Shown here piece by piece: positions 32,975 through 45,460 of a stretch of 64,000 bases of DNA. Both the position numbers and the translations under genes were made by a program. The stretch comes from Cololabis saira. Lineage: Eukaryota > Chordata > Actinopteri > Beloniformes > Belonidae. The stretch is from assembly GCF_033807715.1 (NCBI RefSeq), contig NC_084601.1, forward strand, positions 13,181,690-13,245,689, given 5' to 3'. Every line of letters begins with the position of its first letter. The stretch's first letter is position 1. Below the pieces are notes generated by a model, which saw only the letters and a program-made list of their open reading frames with translations, did not search any database and was not told the origin of the DNA.

Positions 32975-33715
32975 GTCTGAGCCGGTGCTGCTTTTGTTCT
33001 TCCCACTGATCAGTAGAGTAGCGTGGAAGGTAGAAAGCTTTCTAGTGCAGCAAAGTGATGAAGACATTTTAGAAAGGTAATTAAATTAAATTACTCATAT
33101 AGTAAAAGAGCGAAAGTTCAGCAAAAAGGAAGAACGATCAAAGCCTTTTATCTTCCCTAAACCTGAAAAGCTGGCCTGAAGGCAGTTCATTTTCACATTT
33201 TCATTAGTGATTTGCCATAATTTTGTTACCTCTCATTAGGATAATTGTTAAAAGCAGCTCTGGTCACTTCACCAGAGTGCTGTACCTTTATCATGCACAG
33301 CCATCAACGCGTTTCATAAAACATCATCCTAAATGTTAATTTACCCTTCCATTGAGCGACATTTTTAAAAGCAGTCAGGTCATCCGTCCAACACGTTTTT
33401 ATAGATTAGCTGTTGCTGCTTTTCCCGTTGACCGACACTGCGGCAAATGCGGAGCCAGCGACACCCTGAAAGAGGACAGAAAAAACGACAGCCAGCAGCA
33501 ACTCTGTGCGAGTTTTGGGAATGCAAAGTAGCAGTTGCAGCAGTTTAACAACCAGCTCGTCGCCGTGCTGCACAGGAATAGTGCATGCAAGCCTGATGCA
33601 AGAAAAGACATGCATTTCTGTGTATTAAGTTGTTTAATTCTTTTCACCCCTTGTGGTCTCTATGTGAGATACAACAGCATAAACTTATTACGCATATATG
33701 TTTTCTGTCTCTAAG
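32975..33715 (+). other. gabbr2 intron
   Basis: This is a 741-bp intron bounded by GT and by CTCTAAG at the acceptor. I see no additional feature inside it. Confidence 0.85.
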
Positions 33716-33845
33716 CTGGATAAGGAGCTGGAGGAAGTGACCATGCAGCTGCAGGACACCCCGGAGAAAACCCCCTTTATTAAACCGAACCACTACCCTG
33801 ACGCCAATAACATCCTCAGCATACGCAACTTCACGGACAGCAAAG
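33716..33845 (+). CDS. gabbr2: GABA-B receptor subunit 2, exon: rest of coiled coil
   Basis: This is a 130-nt exon starting [20 protein letters not shown] and ending NFTDSK plus the first base of a split codon. The heptad-like leucine spacing in [12 protein letters not shown] continues the coiled coil from the previous exon. After the coil, the segment [20 protein letters not shown] differs from mammalian GABBR2 at several positions while keeping its length and the NFT landmark. The acceptor AG is at 33714-33715 and the donor GT at 33846-33847; the exon ends in phase 1 and the split Asp codon is completed in the next exon. Confidence 0.95.
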
Positions 33846-36029
33846 GTGAGAAACTGCCGTTTGTTTTCCAGCTGTTCCGCTGCGTCGCCCTTTTCTGCTT
33901 TGATTGTGGGAAAATGCAGACATTTATTAAAAACCCAGAGTAAAGCCTCTCAGAATATATTTTCAGATGTTTCATGGGTTTGATGTCACAAAAGAGGAAA
34001 ATAAATCCAACGAAATCGTAAAAATCTAAGATGGAATGTAATTTAAGCTTGGAGCAAGACCTCAATGAACCTCTCGATTTAATCAGATGCAGATCAGATG
34101 TAGCAGTTCAATATGTCTCGTCGCAAATTGAGCTACTCTGTCATTTAGAAAGAAAAATGTCCATTTTAAGTGCTTTAGGTCCACGTTTCAGGATCAGCAT
34201 GGTGTCCAAAATACCGAAAAAGTTAAAAGAAATGTGTTGCGTATTTGGTGCTCATCCTAAAGCACTTTGACGCTGCTCTCATGAGTGAATATCGACATTT
34301 TGGTTTTTCCATTAAGAAAACCACAGCAGCACCTGTGAAATCCATAATGAACTGAAATGGATACGGGGCTTTAAAGGTTTACATAAAGTAACACATTTGT
34401 CTATTCACACAAAAAGATCTCATTGTCGAGCCCATGATGGGTCTGCAGGTGATTGTCATGCAGGTCTGCGGTGTTTTTTGGTGTCTCATGACGGAAACAA
34501 CAGAGGGAAAAGGTTAAAGAGCAGTCCGGGTCAACCGTCACTGGTAGAGACGAGCAAATGGAAAATATCTCTGTCTTTTCCAATTAGAGAGAGCTTGTGT
34601 CATCCGACCCGCCTTCCGTCTGCCAGGACAAGCTGTTTAAAGTGAGGCGGCTGTCTGTGTCTCAGCCATCATGAAGTGCGCTGCCTCAAACTGAATCAGC
34701 CAATTGTCACAGCCCGGCAGCATCACTTTGCATTAAGTGCCGTTGTAACAGACCCAGAATGACAGTGACATACTGCAGCCAGGTCCGACGTGTCCGCTGC
34801 ACGTGCCAGGACGCGTCGGCGTCTAATAGACCTGCCCGAGTCTTAACTGGGCGCAAAGCGAGCTGGAAATCTTCAGGAAGTTTTGATATTATTCGATCAA
34901 AGAACTTAGTTAAAAACACCAAACTGACTGGAGGTGGTCGGAACACGTTAAGTGATTCACGCCCGACAATTTCAGCTCATAAATAGCTCGTGTTTAATTT
35001 CATGTTGGACTCTCTATTGATTATGTGACGGAGCCAAGACAGGCACAGATTTCATGTTAAAAAGACGTGTGTGGCTTTGTGTTCCCAGTAAACAGAGGGA
35101 AGTCAGTGCCAGGGTCATGCCAGAGGAGATAATTAAAGCATTAAAGCAACCATCTGTTGGAATATATTGATCTCCTTTTTATTTGTATCCTTTAAGGAAG
35201 CTCAACCCAAATACTGCAATCAGATTTGCCTGCCATTACACCTTTATTCATCTATTTCTGTTTAAATAATTCAAAAAGCAAGGTTGCATGGTTCATTTCA
35301 GCGCAAAAAAAAAACATTTATTCTTGTTAGATTTCAGATTCAACTGTGGAAACAAAAACATCTCCCTTTGTGTTTTTCCCCCCCCCCCCCCCCCCCCCCC
35401 AAAAAAAAAGATTCTGACATTTCTGCCTGAAGAAAACAATTTAATGTAGCACATTTCTTTCCTTTTGCCTTTTGTTGAACGTAATGCGCCGGCAGCAGCT
35501 GGCAGCTGACATTAGATTCTCTTTAGTAAAGTGAAATTCAGATCGCGTGGGCTCATAGAGATGAATTTATTTTAGCTCCAGCCTTTTTGCATGTGCTCTC
35601 TTGTTGTGTTGTCAAGGGAGAACGGAGACCAATATAGTCTTAGTTTTTCTTTGCATAAATATTCATTTATAGATATTGCTACAGAACAACAACGAGCCCC
35701 ATTTTTAACGGCGTCATCTACGACCGAATGTTAAACAACAAAGAAACAAGAAAAGCCTCCAAAGTCATTGTGGCATCGAAGGCATCGCTGGCACACAATT
35801 TTGATTTAGTGCAACTGAATAGACAAAGTAATATTTATTGAATAATAGGTCTCATAACAGCAACATATATCGGAACGATATATGAGACCTGTCGGGGTGG
35901 GGGGAGGGTTACTGATGGCTCATTACAGCCATCCATTTACTCTGATAATCATTTCTTTGTACAGAACTTAATTACAGAAATTACAGATTGATGGAACTGT
36001 TTAGTTTATTATTATTATTATTATTATTA

Positions 36030-36072
<43 letters not shown>

Positions 36073-38626
36073 TATTATTATTATTATTATGGCTCCAGTA
36101 AATTGCAGTTTCTATCTGATTGTTCTTGAAAAAGCAGTCTCATAGAGTAATGTAGTGACCTTAATCTTAATGTTTTTTATAAAGTTAAACTGAGCATATT
36201 AAGTTATTGTCTTGCTGGACATATTTATTTCCTCCTGAAAGGGGGAGTGTGGCAGGAAAGGTCATCTCCGCTTGAACCCTACTGATTCAACGCTGTCTCT
36301 TAAACAGAGGTGCGTGTCTACATACGCTAGTTAAGGTTTCTTAAGGAGTGACGAAGCGTGATAAACAAAGAGAGGAAGCCCACGAGGTGCTGCTCACAGA
36401 AGCCGCTCCGACACGCATTATGGAGATGAAATTGCACATCGTTGAGCCTCCTATAAAGAGCGCCGGCATATAAACTTTTCCCGGCCTCAATATGCTCATG
36501 CTTGACAGTCATCATCATCACTGCCTCCCAGCTGCAGTCATCAGTATTCATAAGAGAGCTGGTCTAAATATATTGGGGGCTGTGAATGAGTGGCTGTTAT
36601 AAGAGGAGAACACTGTGTCAACAGTGATTACACTCACTCACAAAGGATGAAGAGCAACACTCCACCTTTATCCCTCTTTCTGACTGTCTTCTTGACTAGA
36701 TTCACGCATGCTTGCGATGATGCTGAAGAACAACGGCAGATGACAGTTAAGGTGTGGTTTTCTGACAGGCTGCCAGCCATGCTATGATTTTAGCCTGATT
36801 TATAGGATATTGTGAGAATGGCTGACAGCACTCTCAGTCTTGTATATTTTAGGGGCAGTACTTTGCTTTATAATCTTTAGTACACTTGAGGCATTTTTAA
36901 AGTTGAACAGTTGCCCATTATAACGTGAAAAACTATTGTTTTCAGCTGGAGTTATGCAACGCTGTTTCTAATGCTGCTGGAAATGACTGGGAAGCATTAG
37001 GTCCCATCTAGTCTCCAAACTTTAAAATAGAATAATTTTAGTCAAATATTTATTTATTGATACACAAGCTGTTTAACATTGCTTTTGTGGTCCTATGAGT
37101 CATGGTAACTTAGATCGGGGGGGGTTCGAAACAGCATGCAAAGTAATTTTTACTTATCTAATTTCCCAAGTTTGTTTTGAATTCATATCAATGGGGAGGA
37201 GACAAAAATAGGCTCCTAAAACCATTATTTTGGTTGCTGCAGTAGATGCAACGGGGCCAACTTGGCTTTTGACGACATGAGCAAGCGTTTAGTCACCGGT
37301 AGCATCCTTTTTAGATTTGTTTGCTCACATGTGTGAGTGCTGGAGGGATGGAGGGACGGACAGACGACCGTTCAGTTCGGTGCATCCTTCCAGCTCTTCT
37401 GGCTCGGTTAAACGAGCTCAAACCTCATCTGCAGCACAACATTCATCAAGGACACACATTTCCTGTTTTCACTAAATCATCAAGGTGTTCTGTCCTTTGC
37501 AAGTTCATTCATATGAAACACCCATGTTAAAAAGCTGCATCGAAGTCATTTAAATTGTCCTGATATGCAATGTTTTAACACAACATGTTTTTGTTTTATT
37601 CTACAAAACAATCCACATTACTGGGAAACAAATAACAGTTATTGCTTAAGGCTGCTCAAAGTATTGACTACATTATCTTGGGATATATTGTGACATGTTA
37701 AAAGATGAAATATATAAAACATACTTTTTGCACGTTCATACTGGAATGTATAAATATCAGCGTCCGTACTTTTAACACTGATATCTCCAAGGTTAAACGT
37801 TGTTGATGCAGACAGTGTGGAAGTATTTCAACCAGCTCAGATGTCCAACGCGGTCACCAAGTTCTGCTATCAGTAAAGCGGGTCAGAAAGTTCTGGAGAA
37901 TCTGGGGCACACGTGGGGCTAAAAGGGGGCTCCCATTACTCTCCTGATGCGGTTTAAGAGGACACGTTTAGGTTTTGCTTCTGAAGTTACTGCCTGTGTC
38001 AGTGGTGCAATTAAATAACGTAATCATTTTAATTTCACACTGAATCTTAGCAGACATATTTAGCATTTAGTCAAATGTTTGTGACGCCTGAGACTTTACC
38101 TTCAGGGGTTTCACGTCGCTTCGGCAGCTGGCTTCCGTTTTCACCTTCGTACAAGGCAATGCTGAAGTTTAATTTTGGTTAAACCCAACTCGTCTGGCTC
38201 CACATAAAACTAGATCCGTCTGACATTCTCGGCATCCATAATTCGCAGAAGCTCACATGAAAGTGCATTTTAAATGCATCTTCTGTTTTGAAAGAAATTA
38301 AGGTGTGAGTTTTAAACAGAAAACGCAAAAGAAAACACTTTTGTTTTTTTGACTTACTTGTGTGTTTGTGTCTCTGTTTAAACTGTCTAAAAGAATAAAG
38401 ATTTCCCTTGTTTGGTATAAATTCACAGGCTGAGCACCCCGGATGAACTGATATAGCTTTTGGGTTTGTTTTTTGTTGTTTTTTTTTATCATTTTAAGTC
38501 TGAAATACTCAGAGCTTCTGTAGATTACATTCCTAATTGCTATCGTGGGTGTATGTAACAGCTAAGAAACAAAGCATGACAGTCCATTTAACAGATTTTC
38601 ATACTTTATCACGCTCTTCTCTGCAG
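33846..38626 (+). other. gabbr2 intron, 4.8 kb
   Basis: I see no exon in this intron. It contains a 23-base C run followed by nine A at 35378-35409 and a (TTA)n tract interrupted by a T run at about 36006-36090, both prone to sequencing or assembly error. The remainder looks like plain intron sequence. Confidence 0.75.
36006..36090. repeat. (TTA)n microsatellite
   Basis: This is an array of about 25 trinucleotide units, broken by a T run and a single C substitution. It is non-coding, inside a gabbr2 intron. Confidence 0.95.
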
Positions 38627-38744
38627 ATGGAGAGAAGTCGATACTGAAGAACCACCTGGAGCAGAAGCCACAAGCGCAGTGGGGCTCCATGGATCCTTCC
38701 AGAATAAACAGAGGTCCCTTGGAGGATATCAACTCACCTGATCA
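38627..38744 (+). CDS. gabbr2: GABA-B receptor subunit 2, exon: distal cytoplasmic tail
   Basis: This is a 118-nt exon encoding [20 protein letters not shown] through PLEDINSPD plus two bases of a His codon. The landmarks ILKNHL and EDINSP are shared with mammalian GABBR2, while the residues between are more variable, as expected for an unstructured tail. The start completes the Asp codon begun in the previous exon (phase 1) and the end is phase 2. The acceptor follows CTTCTCTGCAG; the donor GTGAGA is strong. Confidence 0.95.
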
Positions 38745-40711
38745 GTGAGATCTCCCTTTTTCCTCAGCACCTCTACCTCTAAGCCCCCCCCCCTCTTTAT
38801 ACTTCTCTTTCGTTTACTTTCTCATCAGAAGATGCATCACACATAGAAACCAGAAGCAGCTCTGAGGCGGTTGCTCTGGCAACAGATCCCTGTAAAAGCA
38901 TGAATCGGCCCCGTGCTTTTCTCTCCCACGCCCATAAACATACTTATATCCGCAAATGAGTACATGTGTTCTCTCCCACAATGCTGGTTTTTGGGTGCCA
39001 CTGATTGGGTTGCTGCCCCTACTTGAAAAAGATCTAACTCTGCCTTTTCTTCACAAGGCTCCGACTTCATCGGGGGCAGGGGTGTCAAACATTACTAACA
39101 CTTCTAGAAGAAGAGAAGAATGGCAGATGGACAGGAGAAGTGAGCCAGCAGACAAAAGAGGACAGAATATTAAGAAGAGGGTAGTTGCAGAGAGGAGATG
39201 AACGAAGAGCGAGAGCTGCTCAGATAGAAGAAGAGAGGAGGTAGAGACTTGCAGAGGCTTATGTAACCAGTGATTTGCAGCTTGCATTGGAAGCAGCTCT
39301 GAAAATAGAAAGGGAGGAGAACAGAAGTATAGGAACACTCTGAGCTATTCCCATGCCAAATGAATGTTTGATCACATGCAGGGGAAGAAAGATGAAGAGG
39401 GAGCAAGAGAAGACAGAGGGAGAAGACACAAATAGAGGAGTTAAAAAAGAGTTAGCAGCAGAAAAAGGTAGAACAGGTTTGTGACATTATTAATGGAGCG
39501 TCCCACACCGAATGTAGATAATTAAGTGTAACAACTGTGTCACATATTTATTTTCAAAAATTGAGAACTAAAATGCAGTCTTCGTGAGCTGGCAAGATTG
39601 CGTTTCGATCAGAAGTGTGATGACTGGGCCCCAAGACCATTCATTTTTCAGAGTTCAGCTAATTCAGTTGGCCGTTGCATTGGCTCTGAAGAGGTAGCGT
39701 GCAGAGTGGCATGCCAGGCGGAAGCATGAGATGTCCCTTTGTTAGATAATACCAGAAGCGGTGGATTAGGAGCTCTGCAAGGAGAAGTAAAGTCGAAGGG
39801 GAAGATCCTGAAGACATCGTACAACGTTAAACCAATGAGGAGGGCCTTGTATGAACTACACTCACCCATTTGCTAAAACTAAATACAGAAGTTCTTGCTC
39901 CATTTCTCCATTATCAGTCTCAGGGAGAAAGAGAGAAACCTCATAAAGCTTCATCTACCTCCGTCATAAAATGATGAGAAACTTGCATCCATTTCCTGAC
40001 TTGTTTCATAATTATTTAATCAATCGCTGTGCAAGTGTGACGATATGACAAAGGCAACCGGACTAAATTTAGGCGGTGTACTCCAGTTTGTCATTAAAAA
40101 TCCATGATGTGACATCAAATCTGATGCGCAGTGCTTATGCTTAGGCACAAAACTACACATGTCACAAATGATGTCCTCGTCGTCCATTTTGTAGAAGAAT
40201 AGGACCATCAATGGAGTCGCCTGCTCCAGCCAGAGCTGGTTATTCTCTTATAAAACAACATTTATTCTACTTTAGCTTTTATAATTTTCATATTCTTCAT
40301 TGCAGTTACTGCTTTAAAGGAGCATGAGGCAGGATTTATGAAAAAAATGCGTATACGTTTTAAGTTTTCTAGTAATAATGTCAGATGAAGCGTTCCAAAC
40401 CAAAAAGAATGAGCCCTCTAGTGTATCTCTCCATTGCCTTGAACAGGCTGTGTGCTGCAAAATGCGCTGCAATTCTGGGCCCGAATTTCCCGCGCTGTCC
40501 TGCGGATGTGACGCCAAATGACCCGTGCCGGCTTCGCTGTTGGCTGCAGTAACCCCGACGGTCGTCGTGGCGCTAATGAGTCTCATTTCTTATTCTTGCC
40601 TCATGCTCCTCTAAGGCTAATTTCTTTTTTTTTTTTTTAACAGTTGAATACGGGACTTGAGTGAATGTGAATGACCCTACTGACACGTTCCCTTACTTCT
40701 TCTCCCTGCAG
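38745..40711 (+). other. Last gabbr2 coding-region intron
   Basis: This is the intron between the fifth and sixth exons in the window. It carries the Kolobok-like element at 40314-40614 and a C run near 38787-38796. A motif GGGGTGTCAAAC near 39079 recalls a hAT terminus but has no partner. Confidence 0.8.
40314..40614. mobile_element. Small Kolobok-like MITE, about 300 bp
   Basis: The left end reads TTAA followed by AGGAGCATGAGGCA; the right end is its complement followed by CTAA, one substitution from TTAA. The start AGG and the TTAA site are shared with the larger element at 22809-23779, although the rest of the terminus differs, so they are separate families of the same type. The inner part is GC-rich with ACGCCAAATGACCC-like sequence. 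It sits about 100 bp before the last gabbr2 exon and leaves its acceptor intact. Confidence 0.75.
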
Positions 40712-40877
40712 CATACAGCGCCGACTGTCTTTGCAGCTGCCCATCCTGCACCACGCGTATTTACCGTCCATAGGAGGGGTGGACGCCAGCTGCACCAGCC
40801 CCAACGGAAGCCCCGGTGCCAGCCCGAGGCACAGACACATGCCCCCCTCCTACCGGGTAATGGTCTCGGGCCTGTGA
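40712..40877 (+). CDS. gabbr2: GABA-B receptor subunit 2, last coding exon with stop
   Basis: The exon completes the split His codon and encodes [20 protein letters not shown], then GGVDASC and the end [18 protein letters not shown], with TGA at 40875-40877. [22 protein letters not shown] is essentially identical across vertebrates; it includes an RRLS-type basophilic kinase motif comparable to the region of mammalian GABBR2 around Ser892, phosphorylated by PKA (position from the literature, role here inferred). The stretch between Cys and SPRHRH is a few residues shorter than the mammalian form. The six exons total 933 nt, 310 residues plus stop, with no frame break. Confidence 0.97.
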
Positions 40878-43800
40878 GTTGAATTCACTCCCCTACCTGG
40901 CTCTTTGCAGAGGAGACACAATGGTTCTTTTTTCTACAACAAATAGACTGATGTCGTCAGCGTGTGTGTGTATTTTTTTCCTGGACGAAATGAGGAAAGC
41001 GAGCGGGAGAACAAAGGGTTTGGGGTGGGGGACCAAGTTTCACTCTTCTTCACCTCGGCACTCCGGTCCTCTTGAAAACTGGCATCATCGATCGTCAGAA
41101 TGGGGTGGAAGTAGACAGAGTGGGCAGCGGGGCGACCCATACAGACTCCCGTGAGTAACGTCCCCTCGGCCTCTGCCACCCTGCCCGAGCATATACACAT
41201 ATGCACAATGAGGCACTTATATATACAATTACACACATGCACAAACACACTGACACCCCAAAGCGGCGGCAGACCAGCCCTTATCTGACGTGTAGCCTTA
41301 TCTGCTTCAGAGGGGATTGTCTGTTTCTGTTCCTTATCTGTTACGTGTCGTTTGTGCCCGCGGCTACAAGAGCTTGTCATCTAACTAAAGTATTTCACTG
41401 CTTCAGTGATTGGATATAGGTTCTGGGATGTGGTGTTTTGTAAAACGCCACAAAAAGAAATCATCCATTTCCCCAACCTTATTTAGACATGTAAATATCA
41501 TTTCTGACACTGAAGTACTGTATAAGCTTTGTAAATGCTGTGAATGGACGATTAAATGGGTTCTAAGCATGGAGCTCGTAAGACAAAGGCAAGTAGAAAC
41601 ATTCAAATGAAACCTTATGAAACATAGCATCCTACAAATTACACACGTGACAGGAATGACGGCGATATTAACTCGTTTATGTAACTGTTAATATATTAGT
41701 TAACGGGCATCAAAGATGCATCAAAGTTCTGTGAGTGACAGGACACGAAACTGCTCGGGGGCTCATTCCTCTGACTTGGAGTAAAATGCACATGGATCTT
41801 TTATTCTGTTTTGTTAAATTCCTACCGCCAGTTTTTGTCAGAGATGATTCCGCGTCAGACTTTGCGAAAGGCCTTCATAATTTTACATCTCGACTCATTT
41901 TTTCCTCAGAAAGCATGTCTTACAGAATATTGATGCTACGCCTTTTAACAGGTCTCCAAGGCTGCATATGTTAGAAAAATAGAAATAAAATTAGAGCTAA
42001 AAAAGATGTCACGAGAGTGTTTCACAGTTGTCCTTTTATGTGTGTTACGTGACAAGAAAAACGCACACGTACAGACGTACCCCTGAAACGAGAGAGAGAG
42101 CACCTCGTGACTACAGTTGCTTTCAGCAACAGATGCAGGCCAGGTCACGCTGAAACCCACACACTGGTCTCCATAGACTGTTAAGATGTCCATCTGGTCT
42201 CGCCCTCGCAGATAATCAGCACTGTTAAGGGGTGTCAAAGGCAAAAAAGGCACAAGACTTTGAATTCATGAAACAACTTTGTCAGGAGGGATCAAATAAA
42301 TAAATGCTGGTGGAAAGGATGTAGGTCCACCAGTCCCACAGTTTGAATGGATTTAGACGGTGGACCTGAATTTCCACGCGGAGCAGGACAAGCGTAGGAA
42401 GTCTCGGAGGAACTGACTGTAGCCTCAGTTCCAAGACGCCGCCGCTGACCGACCAGTGATGCAGCGCAGACACAGGGCTTTCTGTCACAGGTGATACTGA
42501 GTTGTTATGAAAAAAATCACTACACACCTAGCAACAGTCAAAATACCTCAGTTGCTATCAAAATGTAATTCAGTGCCGCTGAGCTCGGCCCAAGAGGACT
42601 GCGATGAGCACAATGGTCATCAAGAGTGTTGTTGTCGTTTTAATTTTGTCAATCTTTTCCTCATGCTGGAGAAAAGCAAACAGGGACTCCGTGGAGGAAA
42701 AAGAAAAGACTTTATCGAGCGTGAAAGGGGTTGTGTTCTCAGCATATTGTTTCACCATCGGTGTCTTGGTTTTTAGTTTTAAAAGCGTTCGAGCGCTGTG
42801 CCTGTCGTCTTTATATTGTAGCCTGCAGGACCCATACTACATACATGGTCTTAACTGTGCTCACCCAGCAAACATTGGCCCGCACATTTGTAAATTTGCA
42901 GATGTCATAGATTTAACTTAAATTCCCGCGTCTCGGTAAACGGGACGGTTCCGGGAGTACACGGCGAAAAAAGCTCCACTTCAGCTGGACGAAATTGCTT
43001 CTGCAAGCTGGCGTCTGAGCATCAACACTGTCAGTCAGTCTTACTTTGGAGGAGGGGGGTGGGGGGGACACACAACAAAACAACGTCAGCGGAGGATTCA
43101 AAGCTGGAGCGGCGAGACGAGCAAGCACAGATCCACTTGCTGTTTGGACATATCAGGGTGAACTCCCGGCGAGCGCTCCTCCCCTTCCAGCCCCTGATGC
43201 ACACGGGAGCAGGGAAACCCTGAGCACAGACCAAGGAGTCACGGCTTCTCCTTTGCCAACTGGGGGGGGGAATCACAGTCACAGTTCATGTGAGGGAGAG
43301 ACTTTGTGAGAGCGTTGGTTCTTCCTTCAGGAGAAACAGAAACCAACTGCACCTTTTTATATATTACGTTATATGTGATTGTGTACAATTTGCTGATACC
43401 CTGATGATGGTGTCCATGTTTGGAAGAAAAAAACATTTAAAAAAATTAAAAAAAAAATTGGTATTTGGCTCTCAAAAGCGCATGAAATAAAATCTATAAT
43501 TCTCAGAGTTACCTCTGCTTTTGCTAAGTCCACTCCCATCATCCCCATCCTCTCAACTTCAATTTGGTTTCACCTATACTTTTGTTATGAATCAGCAATT
43601 TGGGGTTTTTTCAGACCCCTCTGTAAGTTCACATGTCAACGCCAAGAGGACAAAGAGTCAAGATTATTTTATTGTGCTACTGGCTTAGCAGCTGTTCACT
43701 GAGGGCAATAAGGCGAAGGTAGCAGCAAGAGCTCCAACTCAATGAACCTCTCTGTTATTTAACCAGTTTCAAAATGATTTTACTAATCCAGCCCAAAATA

Positions 43801-44880
43801 CCTAATTCAGATACATACTTTATTCCAAAAAAAGGAAAATAAAAATATGTGCCCTCCATTTTTATTCTGACGAGATTCATTGCAACCTTTGCAATGAAAG
43901 GAAAAAAGAAAATGTTGAAATGCAATTGCGGTGGGTTAAGGGCTCATGATTTCCTGTAATAAACATCGATACGATGACGGCTCGTATTTGCCAGAGGTGT
44001 TTTTACCTTTGTAAGTTGGACGATCAAAGTGACATATTTAATTACACCTTTGTACGTGTCATTGTCGGGGTCTCTGGAGAACACAACACATCCATGTGCA
44101 GAAATATAACCATGCGACAAATATATTTAGTGGAGGAACACAAAAGGTCCATACTGTTACTGTTTTGTCGGTTTGATGTGTGGTATCACATGGCATTAAG
44201 TTCAACTTAAATGGTAAACAAATCTGTATTGAATGCAACATGTTCAAGAGGGGCAATAACTTGTTTTCTTATTACAGAAAGAATAGAGAAATATATATAT
44301 ATATATATAAATATATGTATATGTAAAGATCTTTACGTACGTTCTCATTTTTACATAGGAAATATTTCACAAATATGCCACAAGGGGTCTTGGAAGTCTT
44401 TTTTATTTTATTTACAGTATCTGTAACTATGTCATGTACAGATGAGATCTAGATATGAAGAAGTTGTATAAAATAAGTATCACACTCGGAGAACACCTGA
44501 ACATTTTTGAGCCATTCGTTGTTATTGGGGGGAGGCGGGGCAGCGGGGGTGAGTTTGAAAAACGTTCTTCTTTTGTTGTCTGAATGTTATGGACAGCCTT
44601 TACTTTTCACATCATCGTTAAATAAAGTGCAACTGGAGAATAAACCGTTTGTTTCATCTCGGCGGTGTGTCAACCATGTGTGTGTTTTTTTTATACGTCT
44701 CCTACAGTTGAAGGATGTGTCGTCAGCGTCAGAGCTCACGGACGGCACAGGCTAAATGAAGAGGATGAATGTTTCATTAGGTTTTTGTTGAAAGTAAGCA
44801 GTTTAGACTCAAGTGCAAAATCAGGCTCTGAAGAGCGACTTTTACCTCCTGCTGTATTTAACTAAAGTGCATTTTAAGGG
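40878..44880 (+). other. gabbr2 3' UTR and downstream intergenic sequence
   Basis: No gene is recognisable here. The 3' UTR end cannot be set from sequence alone. Candidate + strand AATAAA signals are at 41984-41989, 42295-42300 (with an overlapping one at 42299-42304), 43486-43491 and 44621-44626. GABBR2 messages are long in mammals, so a distal signal is plausible. A short (TA)n is at about 44290-44310. Confidence 0.5.
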
Positions 44881-44884
44881 TTGT

Positions 44885-45460
44885 TGTGCAGCACTGAAAG
44901 TTTACGAACCCCTGACGATCACCTCTTCTACGTGCACCGATTTGAATGCAAACTTAAGATCTGAATCAGATAAACAGATGAGGCGGAAATGATCATTTAA
45001 CCCGAGGAGACGACTCGAGCGCAGGTCGCAGCAGGTCATTCTGTCGACCGTTGAAAGTGGAATAATTCATCATATCTGATGGCCCAGATCCTGAAAAACA
45101 GGCCCAGACAATGATACTACCACCACATTTTACTTGAAGAATAATGTTAAGAAACTGGAAAACAACTTACTTGTCTGGGCAGAAATGGACTTTTGTGAGA
45201 TAATTGATAAAGTTTGTAGATCGTTACATATGTCCTTGTGATCTGAGTTGGTCAGCTACCTCGGGGGAAGGTAGCAATGCTCCCTAAACCTCCTCCATGT
45301 GAACATAATTTGTCTACGTGTCAACTGGTGGAGTCCAAACTGTAAAAGAGATGGTTATGTAACCTATCCCAGCCTCATGGATGTCAGTGAAGCTTTGTTT
45401 GAGGTTTTCAGACATCGCTCTCGATGTTGCTATGATACCGTTCAACAGATCAGTGTTTAA
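44885..45460 (-). mobile_element. Degraded Tc1-like transposon relic
   Basis: On the - strand, 45078-45126 reads KCGGSIIVWACFSGSGP, which matches the conserved GGGSI-(M/I)-VW-(A/G)-CF segment of Tc1-type transposases. Further upstream in the same strand, near 45265-45300, lies GGAGGTTTAGGGAGCATTGC, a landmark of a Tc1-like family common in fish and frogs. At the other end, near 44889-44912, the sequence resembles that family's terminus (ACTGAAAGTTTACGAACC). Most of the catalytic domain between these landmarks is deleted and there are many stops, so it is inactive. The outer boundaries are approximate. Confidence 0.65.

Noticed and set aside
39070..39095. GGGGTGTCAAAC motif resembling a hAT terminus
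   Set aside because: No matching inverted partner or target-site duplication was found nearby.
40934..41380. 148-codon reading frame on the - strand
   Set aside because: It lies in the gabbr2 downstream region, crosses a CA-rich simple repeat and shows no domain.
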